Numbered from the stretch's first letter, positions 24,988 to 34,058 are shown. The stretch: DNA of 40,394 nt from Spirulina sp. SIO3F2 (GCA_010672165.1 JAAHHN010000034.1:1-40394), one strand, 5' to 3'. Made by a program: numbers and translations. The notes: generated from the letters alone by a model not told the origin.

Positions 24988-26154
24988 ATGAGCAATAACT
25001 ATAAATACAGTCTGCAAGAACCTATCGGTCAAGGGGTTTTCAGTACCACTTATCCTGCGATCGAGGTCAATTCCCAGCGGCCAGTGGTAATTAAAACGCT
25101 CTCAGACGGGTTGCTCAAGCAGGAAGATGCCCATATGCTGGCCCAGCGGTTTATGGATTTGGCCCAGCAGTTGGGACGCTGCCATCATCCCCATTTGCCG
25201 AATTTGTGGGAATGTTTTTCGGAGGACAATGTGCCCTATGTGGTCTGCGATCGCGTTATTGGCCCCACCCTCACAGAATATGTCAGCAATCACGGCCCGA
25301 TTCCAGCCAATTTAGCGCTCCATTGGATCGCGCAGGTCGCCTCGGCGGTGCAAGCCTGTCATCAAGCGGACATGCTGCACCTGGATATTCACCCCGACAA
25401 CTTGATCTACCGTCAGGAATGGGATGATGTGGTGCTGGTGGATGTGGGGCTCACCACGATTCTATCCCCAGAGATTGGTCAAACCCATGCCAACCTACGC
25501 CCACCCGGCTTTGCTGCGCCCGAACAATATGATGTGGCGGCGCGGGTGAGTCCGGCGACAGATGTCTATGCCCTCAGTGCCACTCTTTATTATTTTCTGA
25601 CAGCCACTGCACCGCCACCTGCGCCACTGCGATCGCATATTCCCACAACCGAATGGTTCCAACTCCCCCCCGATGCAAACCCAGCCCTGGAAAGCCTACT
25701 GATGCAGGGCTTAAGCCTTAATCAAGACCAACGTCCAGAAAATCCAGATCTCTGGTTGCGAGAGTTAAACGCCTTGCTCCATGCGGCAGCCACATCCCCA
25801 GCCCTGGATGAGCTAAGCGCGGCGGTGACAACGGCAACGCTCCCCCCGGTAGAACCAACGCCGGAACCGCCACGCTCGACGAAGATTACGCCCCTCTCAG
25901 CAACCACACCCACCAAAAGCAAGCCGCGATCGCCCCGCACCCCCACCCGTCCCAAGCGTCCGGCCAATGCAGTGGCTCGGGGTAGAACGAAGACAGTCGT
26001 CCGTAAATTCCCGTTGGGCGCATTGCTGATGACCAGTTTGATTGCGGCTTCAGCGGGGGCTGGGTTTGGTCTGTCGTTACGATTGAATCGACCAGCAGGG
26101 CCAGGGTCTTCATTTTGGCATCTGGAACAGTCGTTTCCTCCTAAAGATAGTTGA
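24988..26154 (+). CDS. Eukaryotic-type serine/threonine protein kinase with C-terminal membrane helix
   Basis: 388 residues from ATG 24988 (an in-frame TTG lies at 24982). Kinase domain about 6-265: glycine loop GQGVFSTTY, invariant K36 (VVIKTL), catalytic loop HLDIHPDN with D133 and N138 (HRD reads HLD), metal motif DVG (152-154, in place of DFG), and AAPEQYD near the activation segment end. Catalytic residues are retained. A proline/threonine-rich basic linker (about 275-345) leads to one membrane helix (about 348-370), so the kinase faces the cytoplasm. The outer tail is only about 20 residues, so sensing is probably not by a large external domain. Convergent with the TPR/DUF922 gene (24-bp gap). 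Confidence 0.88.
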   Translation: MSNNYKYSLQEPIGQGVFSTTYPAIEVNSQRPVVIKTLSDGLLKQEDAHMLAQRFMDLAQQLGRCHHPHLPNLWECFSEDNVPYVVCDRVIGPTLTEYVSNHGPIPANLALHWIAQVASAVQACHQADMLHLDIHPDNLIYRQEWDDVVLVDVGLTTILSPEIGQTHANLRPPGFAAPEQYDVAARVSPATDVYALSATLYYFLTATAPPPAPLRSHIPTTEWFQLPPDANPALESLLMQGLSLNQDQRPENPDLWLRELNALLHAAATSPALDELSAAVTTATLPPVEPTPEPPRSTKITPLSATTPTKSKPRSPRTPTRPKRPANAVARGRTKTVVRKFPLGALLMTSLIAASAGAGFGLSLRLNRPAGPGSSFWHLEQSFPPKDS

Positions 26155-26178
26155 GGGTACACACCCAACTATCCGTGT

Positions 26179-27645
26179 TTAAAAGCCCCGCGACCAGGCT
26201 TCTTGCTCTCGGTACCGTTCTTGCACGGCGAGAGAGCGCAGAATATATTGATCCGGGTCGTTCTCATTTTGATCGTAACTGGTCTGGGTTTGGCTGGAAG
26301 CCTGCCAGCGATCGGCAGCCAACTGGCGAGCTTCTTGCACAATCGTGGCACAGTCCGATCGCGCCCCCAGATTCAAAATTGCGGCTTCCATCCCGGAAAG
26401 GGCATCTACTGCGATTTGGGTATGACCCTGCTCATGGCGAATTAAAAATTGGCGATATTGCTCCCACGCTGCCCAGAGTTCGGCGCTTCCAGCTGACGCA
26501 TTGCTCCAACGTGGATAGGTATATTGCACATCCATCTCGATCGCCACATCACTGATCCAGCAATGGGCTGAGGTGCGCTGGGTGGTGAAGTTCCAGCGAG
26601 GCTTAAGGGCAGCAGACGCGATCGCATGGGTGCCTTGACCACCACTATTAACAATATATTGGGCTTGCTGACCAATCGCATCCCAAAGCTGATACGCTGT
26701 TTGCCCCTGAATCTCGTAATATTGTTCGGACTCATGGAGTGCCACCTGAGAAGGGGCATGGTTGCGATTGAGCTGTTTTAGGGCCTGGTTAATGACAGTC
26801 GGCGAAATCCGAGCGGTGTAGGGGGCTGGAAAGGCTTGGGCTGTATTGATTCCTCCTCCAATGGGAGCATTAACCACTTCGCCTGGTTGGGGGGGTGGGG
26901 TGGGCAAGATTCGCGCCAGCTTTAGTGCTAGCCGAAACTCTGCGGCTAAAAACCAGAGCAGGGTGCCACAGACCCCCAGCAGACCCCATTGAACGAGATG
27001 GCGCGGCGTGATGGACAGTTTGGTATTAGCAGTTGCTTGCGATCGCGTTTGAGACGAGGCTGGGGAACGAGTCAAGGAGGGGGGCGGTGGCTGGAGCTTT
27101 TTGAGGGTTTGCTGCACCCAAGCTTGAATGACAGGATCAGAACTGCTGCGCAGGGATTTGCAGAGGGCTAGCGCAGCAGCACTGTCTTGATTGCCGAGAT
27201 GGGCTTCAATCAGTAACAGTTGGTACGGGGAGGGGTCTTTGGGGATTGGTGTTGCGGGGTCAAGGGCGTCTTTGAGGAGATAAATGGCGGTAGGCCAATC
27301 TTGCTGGGCGATCGCGCTATGAGCCTGGGGCAACACATCGGCAAATTCTGCCGCAGTAGGTGTTTGGGACTGTTGCTGCTGTTCTTGTTGGCGCTGAATG
27401 GTGCGCCAGCGTTGTTTGCCCCATTGCTGCACTTTGGGGTGGGGGTGGCTGGTGAGGATTTTGCAGAGGGCGATCGCTTTTTCCCATTGTTCCGTCGCTG
27501 CATAGGCCTGCACTAACCCCATCAGCACCCGAATGCGATCGCTGGGGCTGAGGTCTGTCTCCGGTTGGCGCAGGGCTTCTAAAACCGGAATGGCTTCTAT
27601 ATATTGGCGTTGTTTAAGGAGTGTGAGACCCGTCGTAAGGGACAT
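26179..27645 (-). CDS. TPR membrane protein with C-terminal DUF922 metalloprotease-like domain
   Basis: 488 residues from ATG 27645; a longer frame to 27747 runs into a dispersed repeat and is unlikely to be translated. TPR-like helices fill about 1-190 (LLKQRQYIEAIPVLEAL, ...WEKAIALCKIL), then a Ser/Pro linker, one membrane helix (about 213-238, HLVQWGLLGVCGTLLWFLAAEF), and an outer domain. That domain ends with ...IRHEQGHTQIAVDALSGMEAAI, the HExxH-like HEQGH zinc site of DUF922, a predicted secreted metalloprotease family. DUF922 is usually found as a free secreted protein; here it is anchored with cytosolic TPRs. No clear ribosome-binding site precedes the chosen ATG. Activity is inferred only from the HEQGH motif. 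Confidence 0.75.
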   Translation of the reverse strand: MSLTTGLTLLKQRQYIEAIPVLEALRQPETDLSPSDRIRVLMGLVQAYAATEQWEKAIALCKILTSHPHPKVQQWGKQRWRTIQRQQEQQQQSQTPTAAEFADVLPQAHSAIAQQDWPTAIYLLKDALDPATPIPKDPSPYQLLLIEAHLGNQDSAAALALCKSLRSSSDPVIQAWVQQTLKKLQPPPPSLTRSPASSQTRSQATANTKLSITPRHLVQWGLLGVCGTLLWFLAAEFRLALKLARILPTPPPQPGEVVNAPIGGGINTAQAFPAPYTARISPTVINQALKQLNRNHAPSQVALHESEQYYEIQGQTAYQLWDAIGQQAQYIVNSGGQGTHAIASAALKPRWNFTTQRTSAHCWISDVAIEMDVQYTYPRWSNASAGSAELWAAWEQYRQFLIRHEQGHTQIAVDALSGMEAAILNLGARSDCATIVQEARQLAADRWQASSQTQTSYDQNENDPDQYILRSLAVQERYREQEAWSRGF

Positions 27646-27690
27646 ACGTTGGAGAATCGAGCAACCGGGGTTGCATACCGTCTGAGGGTG

Positions 27691-27820
27691 AGGGCGCGTT
27701 ATCAGTGAACACCAAAAGCCTGATGGGACAAGCAACAGAGCGCTCAACCCTAAAAACAGGCGAGGAGCTGTAAGCGAGTCATGGCAATGGTTTGAGATTG
27801 AATCTGATCACAGCCCCTAG
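27691..27820 (+). repeat. About 130-bp dispersed repeat, copy 1
   Basis: Aligns with 34135-34264 in the same orientation. The core AAGCCTGATGGGACAAGCAA is identical in both, flanked by AGGGCG at the left and AGCCCCTA at the right with scattered substitutions. Not coding in a consistent frame. Confidence 0.65.
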
Positions 27821-27920
27821 TTTAGCTTGAACTTATTGACCTTGTTCTGGGGAGAGCACATCTTTCACAGCATCTACGTCTGGGTCAACTGCTCCACTAT
27901 CTAATGGAGCCCACGAATAA

Positions 27921-28014
27921 AATTGCGGGCTATTAGCAAACCCACTGAAGCGGGTTAAAATTCAGATTTTTGCTCAGTCCACCTCGGTAGACTTTTATGC
28001 GTTCGCCCGCAAAT
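27921..28014. repeat. Palindromic intergenic repeat (GCGGGC...GCCCGC)
   Basis: Ends AATTGCGGGC (27921-27930) and GCCCGCAAAT (28005-28014) are inverted. Inside are the hairpins AACCC...GGGTT (27939-27956) and TCCACCTCGGTAGA. The arrangement matches a highly iterated intergenic palindrome I know from many cyanobacterial genomes. Confidence 0.55.
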
Positions 28015-28101
28015 CAATTCGGGCGGGCTGGGATGGAGGTAGAAAACTCTATGAATTCGTAGGTTGAGATAGGGTTAGAAACCCAATCTACAACCTACAG
28101 G

Positions 28102-28195
28102 GAACCTCGATTAGTTGCTATTTCTATGATTTTTGAGAGCTGAAACAACGAGGATTCGTTCTAAACTAGCTCGAAATCTGAATTTTTCGAGGTTC
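28102..28195. repeat. 94-bp element with perfect 9-bp terminal inverted repeats, copy 1
   Basis: GAACCTCGA (28102-28110) and TCGAGGTTC (28187-28195) are exact inverted ends. The interior (CTATTT...AGAGCT-GAACAACGAGG) aligns with 37453-37547. Confidence 0.6.
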
Positions 28196-28217
28196 TCTAC
28201 AGTTTACTTGTTCCTAT

Positions 28218-28871
28218 CTAATCGTTTACTTTGCGGTTCAACAGTAAACTCATTCCTAAACCTGAAAGTGTAAACAAGCCTAAAAGTGAGGCTGGTTCAG
28301 GTACAGATTGGGGCTGCTCTTCCTGGGAATCATCTGTTAGTTTGAATGAATAAACTGCACCCTCAAGATGCTTATAAGGAGCACCAGATCCAATCGCACC
28401 AACCAAAGCTGTTTCACCATCCAAGGCGACAATACCGAAGCCATCCTCACTAACACCGTCAGGAGCCGTCAGCTTCTGCAAAAAATCACCACTCCGTGTA
28501 TCGAATAAATAGGCTGAACCGCTACGCTCTCCATTGTCATCATCTCCATAGGCACCAATCAGAGCAAAGTTTTCACTAATCGAAACGCTTGAACCAAACC
28601 AGTCCCAATCTGCTGCATCTGGAGCAGTGAGCTTATGTAGAAGTTCACCACTGCGTGTATCAAATAAATAAGCAGAACTTTTACTCTGCCCACTATTTTT
28701 CTGTTGTCCAAGTGGATCAAGATATTCACCAATCAGAGCAAAGTTCCCATCTAGAGCTACTGACCAACGAGAATGTTGACTACTAATCTGGCCAGGTTTA
28801 GTAAATGTATGCAACAGCTCACCGCTGCTAATGTCAAATATAGCACTTTCCGCAAAGATGAGGTATAGCAA
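28218..28871 (-). pseudogene. PEP-CTERM beta-propeller protein, 3' part of a broken gene
   Basis: Encodes the rear of a repeat protein: several copies of SAYLFDTRSGELLHKLTAPD and FALIGAYGDD-type units, each about 50-55 residues, followed by a PEP-CTERM sorting tail (VPEPASLLGL, hydrophobic helix, NRK). PEP-CTERM proteins are exported and processed by exosortase (family knowledge). The in-frame start here (MLYLIFAES) is an artefact: it begins inside the 70-bp insertion and in mid-repeat. The genuine N-terminus is in 28929-29558, in another frame. Confidence 0.8.
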
Positions 28872-28933
28872 AGCTTGACGGGTAAAACGTTTTAGCTCGA
28901 TCTTCGCTCCTCATCTATATAAAAAAGGCTATA
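28864..28933 (-). mobile_element. 70-bp IS630-derived MITE interrupting the PEP-CTERM gene
   Basis: Both ends are inverted (TATAGC at 28864-28869, GCTATA at 28928-28933) and consistent with TA target duplication. Read from 28933 on the minus strand the element begins TATAGCCTTTTT then TATATAGATGAGGAGC. That is nearly the same as the IS630 tip at 158-128 (TACAGCCCTTTT, CAAATAGATGAGGAGC). It has no coding capacity. It introduces stops and shifts the frame. Removing 68 bp does not by itself rejoin the two frames, so a further small lesion exists. Confidence 0.7.
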
Positions 28934-29558
28934 AAGATGTCCCACCACGGTTAGCAATTAAAGCCAAGCCTCCATCTGCAGTAACTTTATTTGTGCCGTA
29001 GTCAACAGTACTGGAAAGCGTACTGAGAAAATTACCACTTTGCGTATCAAACAGATGAGTACTGTTGTCCCCAGGTGCATTAATTAAAGCTACATCTTTT
29101 GTCAAAGCGAGAGAATAGCCAAATAAACTCCCTTGAGTTTTAAACTCATTTGGATTAGTGAAGGTATGCAAAAGATTACCATTATTGATATCAAATAAGT
29201 ATGCTGAACTATTACCATCTTCTAATGGATAGCCACCAATTAAGGCCAAGTTTTCTGCTAGGGCGACCGTGGAACCAAAGATGTCGCGTTTTGTATTATC
29301 GGGGGCAGTGAATTTCTGGAGGAGTTCACCACTTGTAACATCAAATAAATATGCTGAACCAGTAGGGAGATTATTACTAGCACCAATCAGTGCTAAGTCT
29401 CCATCCAATGCAATTGAATGACCGAACAAATCTAGCCCTGTCGAATCTGGTGATGTGAGCTTGTAATCAAACTTAAAAGAGCCAGCGATAGCTGGATTTG
29501 AAATAGCGATGAGACTAAGGGTAGTGCTTGCTAATAATAAAAACGATTGCTTCAACAT
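28929..29558 (-). pseudogene. PEP-CTERM beta-propeller protein, 5' part of a broken gene
   Basis: A signal peptide (MLKQSFLLLASTTLSLIAISNPAIAG) leads into FG-GAP/propeller-like repeats: FGHSIALDGDLALIGAS..., GSAYLFDVTSGELLQKFTAPD..., FGSTVALAENLALIGGY.... The frame stops at NRGGTSL where the 70-bp element begins. Together with 28218-28871 it would have given one exported protein of roughly 420-430 residues ending in a PEP-CTERM anchor. As it stands the product would be secreted without its sorting tail. Confidence 0.8.
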
Positions 29559-30493
29559 CAGGTTAAACTCCTGCCAAATATACTTGGGTGTTTACACGTA
29601 GGTGTACTCTTTTTTACAGCACAAGCCATACAAGCCATACGTGATTTCCACAGTTTATGACTACAAAAGTCGCCATGCAAAATCACGATCTTGACGTCAT
29701 CACCATCTCATTGGTCATCAACCCGTGTTCCTCTGAAGATTTGCTATTGTTTCCCTCTTCAAAAGCAGCTCTTCAGACTATATCAATTACTCAGCACTCT
29801 ACAATACTTACAAAGTAGAACTGCTATGTACAAGGTTGAGTATACCCAGAAATGACTTGGAACATAACAGCACTTAGAAAAAAAGGAATAAGTACAAGAT
29901 TTTTCTCTCGTATCGTGGCTCTGCCGTGACATGCTACCGTTTGCGGCTCTGCCACCTACAGTTCATGGCAAATTTTGAAGTTAGGATATCGCGTAGGGTG
30001 GGCATCGCCCACCAGAAGAGGGTTGCAGCTCCCACAGAATGTCCTGAGTCGCTCTAGTGCAGCGTCAAGCTTAAAACTGTGAGTTGTTCGTTTCCACATC
30101 ACTTACTTGACAATACTTCTATCGATAGACAACACACAAAATTAGAGCTGACAGAACACTAGCCTTGCTATAGCAATAAATACAGGGTTTTACAACTTGA
30201 TTCTTTTGGTGAACACTAAGCAGAATCATAGGAAGCAATATCAGTGTCAAACCCTTGTCTAGCAAAGACTACAGCGGTTTAACTTAAGGCTTCTCTAATG
30301 ATTGCTTTCTCCTTGCACCCTAGACTCTCTAAAGACTGGCGATCACCTCCATAAAACGAGCTGATCGCTAACCCCAAACACCACTAAATCCCTGATTGAC
30401 CACCTCGAAGGAGCGTAACCTGTCCATATCACCCCACAGGATCTACATTTTCCGCTAGTCAGAACTCCGTTCCCTGCCTTAGTCTAAAAAACT
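29559..30493. other. Long gene-free region (935 bp) with hairpins and repeat fragments
   Basis: No convincing coding frame on either strand. It contains GGCTCTGCC repeat motifs (29920-29955, related to 16679-16777), a perfect hairpin GGTGGGC-ATC-GCCCACC (29997-30013), and GCGATCA...TGATCGC (30339-30368). Either a decayed gene region or a regulatory spacer before the J-domain gene. No tRNA or CRISPR repeats noticed. Confidence 0.5.
29997..30013. repeat. Short perfect hairpin of the GGTGGGC-GCCCACC type
   Basis: GGTGGGC-ATC-GCCCACC has a 7-bp stem. Related GGGTGGG strings appear at 14640-14665 and 34059-34080, so it is probably a widespread intergenic palindrome rather than a terminator. Confidence 0.45.
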
Positions 30494-31933
30494 ATGACCG
30501 AGGTGAATCGCTACTACGAAATCCTGGAACTGGCCCCCGGTGCATCGCCAGCCGCCGTCAAACAGGCCTATCGTCGCCTCGTTAAACATTGGCATCCTGA
30601 TCGCTTTCCTGACCAACCCCAGGCCCAACAGATCGCCGAAGAGCGGATCAAACAGATCAACACCGCCTATGCCTACCTTAAAACCCATCCCAGCATTCGC
30701 CCACCACAACCTACCCCTCCAGAACCCAACACCACCAGCCCTCCCCTCGACGATCCCCCTGCTACCCTTGCCCAGTGGTACTACGAGCGCGGCGTCACGC
30801 GTGCCAAGCAAGAAGACTATGCAGGCGCGATCGCCGACTTTGGCCACGCGATCAACTTGCTGCCCAGCTACCGCGATGCCTATAAATATCGCGGCTTGGT
30901 CTATTCCATCATCGGCAACGATCGCAAAGCCAACGCCGACCTGCGCCGTGCCGCCCAACTGCGACCCTATGCGCCCACCTCCACGGCAACATCCACTTCA
31001 ACATCTACAACCACGACCCACCGTAAGCCCCATAGCCCCCATTGGCATTGTGCAGGCGTGCTGCGGGGCCATCAAGATGCGGTGAGTGCGATCGCCCTTA
31101 GCCCCGATGGTCGCTATCTGGTCAGCGGCAGCTACGACGAAACCATTCGAATTTGGCAACTGAGCACCGGGCGACAGTTTCGTGTTTTAACTGGCCACCG
31201 CGATCGCATTCATTGTGTGGCCATTAGTCCGGATGGCCGCTGGCTCGCTAGTGGCAGCGCTGACCAAACGATCAAGCTCTGGAATTTGCAAACGGGCCAA
31301 CCTGTGCGAACTTTAGGCCATTGGTTGGGGGGGCATCGTCAAGCCGTGCTGTGTTTAGGCTTTCATCCTGATCGCAAGCGCCTGGTGAGCGGGGGGGCAG
31401 ATCAAACCCTACGGTTTTGGAAGTTAGCCTCGGGGAAGCAATTACGCTGTGTTTCAGGCTATGGCAGTGCCGTTACGGGTCTGGTCTTGAGCGTGGACGG
31501 CAAATTTCTGATCACCAGCAGCGCAGACAAGCTGCTCAAAATCCGTCAGGTGATGAATGGTCGGTTAATTCGTGCTATCCGGAATAGCCATACCCTCTCT
31601 GCTTTGGCCTTAAGCCCAGATGCCCAAACCCTGGCCACAGGGGGGCGCGATCGCCAAATTTATCTTTGGCGATTAGCGCGAGGAGATGTTTATCAGACTT
31701 ATCCCGGCCATGAGGAAGGCGTGACAGCGCTTGCCTACAGTCAGCATGGCCAGCGGTTGGTGAGCGGGAGTGAAGATGGACACCTTAAGCTCTGGGATAC
31801 TGCAACGGGTCAGGAGCTGGCTAATCTTCAGGCGCACCGCGATCGCATTTCTGGGGTGGCGATCACAACCGATGCACAAACCCTGATCAGTGCCAGCTTT
31901 GACCAGACAATTCGAATTTGGTGGCGATCGTAA
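30494..31933 (+). CDS. J-domain / TPR / WD40 seven-blade fusion protein
   Basis: 479 residues. J domain at 5-65 with the HPD motif (34-36) that stimulates DnaK ATPase; a Pro-rich linker; TPR pair (about 91-160, WYYERGVTRAKQEDYAGAIADFGHAI...); a Ser/Thr-rich linker; then seven WD40 repeats (about 187-479), most with GH...W(D/N)-type ends (SGSYDETIRIWQLSTG, SGSADQTIKLWNLQTG). The seven blades should close one propeller. Repeats 4 and 5 lack the GH dipeptide. J-proteins recruit Hsp70 to clients; the TPR and propeller would bind the client or partner. That architecture is known in cyanobacteria in general terms, but the client is unknown. Neighbours give no clue. Confidence 0.88.
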   Translation: MTEVNRYYEILELAPGASPAAVKQAYRRLVKHWHPDRFPDQPQAQQIAEERIKQINTAYAYLKTHPSIRPPQPTPPEPNTTSPPLDDPPATLAQWYYERGVTRAKQEDYAGAIADFGHAINLLPSYRDAYKYRGLVYSIIGNDRKANADLRRAAQLRPYAPTSTATSTSTSTTTTHRKPHSPHWHCAGVLRGHQDAVSAIALSPDGRYLVSGSYDETIRIWQLSTGRQFRVLTGHRDRIHCVAISPDGRWLASGSADQTIKLWNLQTGQPVRTLGHWLGGHRQAVLCLGFHPDRKRLVSGGADQTLRFWKLASGKQLRCVSGYGSAVTGLVLSVDGKFLITSSADKLLKIRQVMNGRLIRAIRNSHTLSALALSPDAQTLATGGRDRQIYLWRLARGDVYQTYPGHEEGVTALAYSQHGQRLVSGSEDGHLKLWDTATGQELANLQAHRDRISGVAITTDAQTLISASFDQTIRIWWRS

Positions 31934-32056
31934 CGAGCTGAGCCGAGAAAGATAAGTAAAAATTTTAGATCTTATCAAGAGGATCAATTTCAACTCATGA
32001 GTCATAGTTCCCATTTGCGCCTATCATTGATTTAAGCAAATAAGCTAACAAAAAGA

Positions 32057-32074
32057 GATTGATTTAAATCAATC
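32057..32074. promoter_or_regulatory. Perfect 18-bp palindrome before the bicA operon
   Basis: GATTGATTTAAATCAATC lies 22 bp upstream of the first gene's ATG, with a half-like ATTGATTTAA copy at 32026-32035. LysR-type regulators bind T-N11-A palindromes, and CcmR/NdhR controls inorganic-carbon genes in cyanobacteria (established). Assignment to CcmR here is inference. The palindrome could also be a hairpin. Confidence 0.45.
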
Positions 32075-32096
32075 GAAGCAACAACACTCAACAATT

Positions 32097-32318
32097 ATGG
32101 CTTACGTTTTGCTATTTCTCCTGGGTCTGGGGGCAGTGGCAATCGCTAGGTACTACAGCCGGGAGGATGTCCTGAGTCTGGCTTGGAACTTAGTCGGTGT
32201 CATTGCTTTGGCTTGGTCTTACTTTTGGAGTCCCACAGAACTCCAACTCGGCATAACGCTCCTTGTGCTCGGAACCTACTCTTGGCTTCGGGTTCAGTCT
32301 CAATCCCAGCGTCGTTAA
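32097..32318 (+). CDS. Small membrane protein, 73 aa, first gene of the bicA operon
   Basis: Two to three predicted membrane helices (MAYVLLFLLGLGAVAIARYY; WNLVGVIALAWSYFW; LGITLLVLGTYSWL) with a basic tail QSQSQRR. I do not recognise the family. It ends 18 bp before bicA on the same strand, so it is probably co-transcribed and possibly co-regulated by the palindrome at 32057. An accessory or assembly role for the bicarbonate transporter is inference; the small size argues against an enzyme. Confidence 0.65.
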   Translation: MAYVLLFLLGLGAVAIARYYSREDVLSLAWNLVGVIALAWSYFWSPTELQLGITLLVLGTYSWLRVQSQSQRR

Positions 32319-32336
32319 TGATAGAGGCATCAACCG

Positions 32337-34040
32337 ATGCAAATTACCAACAAAATCCATTTTAGAAATCTGCGGGGCGACCTTTTCGGAGGCTTGACCG
32401 CTGCAATTATTGCCCTGCCCATGGCCCTCGCCTTCGGGGTTGCCTCGGGCGCTGGTGCCGTTGCTGGCTTATGGGGGGCGGTGCTCGTGGGCTTTTTTGC
32501 TGCCCTCTTCGGCGGTACACCCACTCTAATATCAGAACCCACTGGGCCGATGACTGTCGTGATGACCGCGGTTATCGCCAACCTAACTGCCGCCAACCCC
32601 GAAAATGGGATGGCGATGGCGTTCACCGTCGTTATGATGGCGGGGGTTGTGCAAATGTTACTGGGGGCTTTCCGGCTTGGGCGCTACGTCACCCTGATGC
32701 CCTATACCGTCATCTCCGGTTTCATGTCCGGCATCGGGATTATTCTGATCATCTTGCAAACTGCACCCTTCCTCGGCCAAGCGAGTCCCAAGGGTGGGAT
32801 TTTGGGGACGCTGGGGAGCTTGCCAGAACTGTTACAAAATATCAGTCCGGCTGAAACAATTTTGTCAGGCATGACGTTGGCTCTCCTCTTTTTGACCCCC
32901 CGAGCGCTCAAGAAAGTTGTGCCGCCTCAGCTCATTGCCCTTGTAGTCGGTACGATTGTCTCTCTGACTGTCTTTAGCAATTTGGATATTCGTCGCATTG
33001 GTGAAATTCCTACCAGTTTACCCAGTTTACAAGTACCAACGTTCACGGCGGATCAGTTCCAACTGATGCTGGTAGATGCCTTGGTGCTGGGGATGCTCGG
33101 TTGTATTGATGCTCTTCTAACCTCAGTGGTGGCTGATAGTCTCACTCGGACAGAGCATAACTCCAACAAAGAGCTGATTGGTCAGGGGCTAGGTAACTTA
33201 TTTTCCGGTCTCTTCGGCGGTTTAGCCGGGGCTGGCGCCACGATGGGCACAGTGGTCAATATTCAATCTGGGGGTCGCACTGCCCTCTCTGGTCTAACCC
33301 GTGCCTTTATTTTGCTAGTGGTTGTCCTCTGGGCGGCGCCGTTAACTGCCAATATTCCTTTGGCAGTGTTAGCAGGGATCGCGATTAAAGTGGGGATCAA
33401 TATTATCGACTGGAACTTCCTGAAACGAGCCCATCAAATTTCGCTTAAGGCTGCTTTCATTATGTATGGTGTGATTGCCTTAACCGTGTTTGTTGACTTG
33501 ATGGTCGCTGTCGGTGTGGGGATCTTTATTGCGAATATCCTCACGATCGAGAACCTTAGCAAAATGCAATCTAATTCCGTCAAGGCAGTTAAAGCAATTA
33601 CCGATACGGATGATCAGATTGTGCTGAACCCCACCGAGAAACAACTGCTCGATCGCGCTGAGGGACGTGTGTTGCTATTCCATCTCAGTGGCCCGATGAT
33701 CTTCGGGGTAGCCAAAGCGATCTCACGTGAGCACAACGTAATTGATAACTATGAATCCTTAATTCTAGACTTGAGTGATGTCCCCCTATTGGGTGTGACC
33801 TCTTCCCTGGCGATTGAAAACGCGATTCAGGAAGCAATTGAGGCGGATCGTCATGTCTTCATTGTTGGAGCAACAGGACGCATCCAGCGCCGCTTGCAAA
33901 AGTTGGGAATCTGGCAGTCCATCCCGCCGCAGCATCTGCTCCTCGATCGCCAAGAGGCTCTAACCCAGGCTCTAGCACTTATCGAACCTCAAGATGAATC
34001 GGAGTCCTCAACCCCCTCTTCTATTGGCTCACTGGGTTAA
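32337..34040 (+). CDS. bicA: SulP-family Na+-dependent bicarbonate transporter BicA
   Basis: 567 residues. It imports HCO3- with Na+ at the plasma membrane for the CO2-concentrating mechanism. The sequence closely follows BicA as I recall it: MQITNKIHFRNLRGDLFGGLTAAIIALPMALAFGVASGAGAV at the start (partial quotation: MQITNKIHFRN, then GDLFGGLTAA), the conserved GGTPTLISEPTGPMTVV loop (residues about 60-77), LGMLGCIDALLTSVVADS, and NIQSGGRTALSGL. A C-terminal STAS domain (about 440-545, LFHLSGPMIFGVA, ILDLSDVPLLGVTSSLAIEN) follows. The STAS and transmembrane parts are complete. BicA is typical of beta-cyanobacteria and of saline or high-Ci strains. Hairpin 34059-34080 follows the stop. Confidence 0.93.
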   Translation: MQITNKIHFRNLRGDLFGGLTAAIIALPMALAFGVASGAGAVAGLWGAVLVGFFAALFGGTPTLISEPTGPMTVVMTAVIANLTAANPENGMAMAFTVVMMAGVVQMLLGAFRLGRYVTLMPYTVISGFMSGIGIILIILQTAPFLGQASPKGGILGTLGSLPELLQNISPAETILSGMTLALLFLTPRALKKVVPPQLIALVVGTIVSLTVFSNLDIRRIGEIPTSLPSLQVPTFTADQFQLMLVDALVLGMLGCIDALLTSVVADSLTRTEHNSNKELIGQGLGNLFSGLFGGLAGAGATMGTVVNIQSGGRTALSGLTRAFILLVVVLWAAPLTANIPLAVLAGIAIKVGINIIDWNFLKRAHQISLKAAFIMYGVIALTVFVDLMVAVGVGIFIANILTIENLSKMQSNSVKAVKAITDTDDQIVLNPTEKQLLDRAEGRVLLFHLSGPMIFGVAKAISREHNVIDNYESLILDLSDVPLLGVTSSLAIENAIQEAIEADRHVFIVGATGRIQRRLQKLGIWQSIPPQHLLLDRQEALTQALALIEPQDESESSTPSSIGSLG

Positions 34041-34058
34041 GTTCAATCAACTGTGTGT

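Larger units (their letters stand above)
27646..28217. other. Gene-free region packed with dispersed repeats
   Basis: 572 bp holding three different repeat units: the two-copy repeat (27691-27820), a palindromic cyanobacterial repeat (27921-28014) and the short terminal-inverted-repeat element (28102-28195). No gene is seen. Confidence 0.6.

Noticed and set aside
27646-27747. N-terminal extension of the DUF922 gene
   Set aside because: Extension runs into dispersed repeat copy 1 and gives a Cys/Pro-rich start unlike the following TPR sequence.
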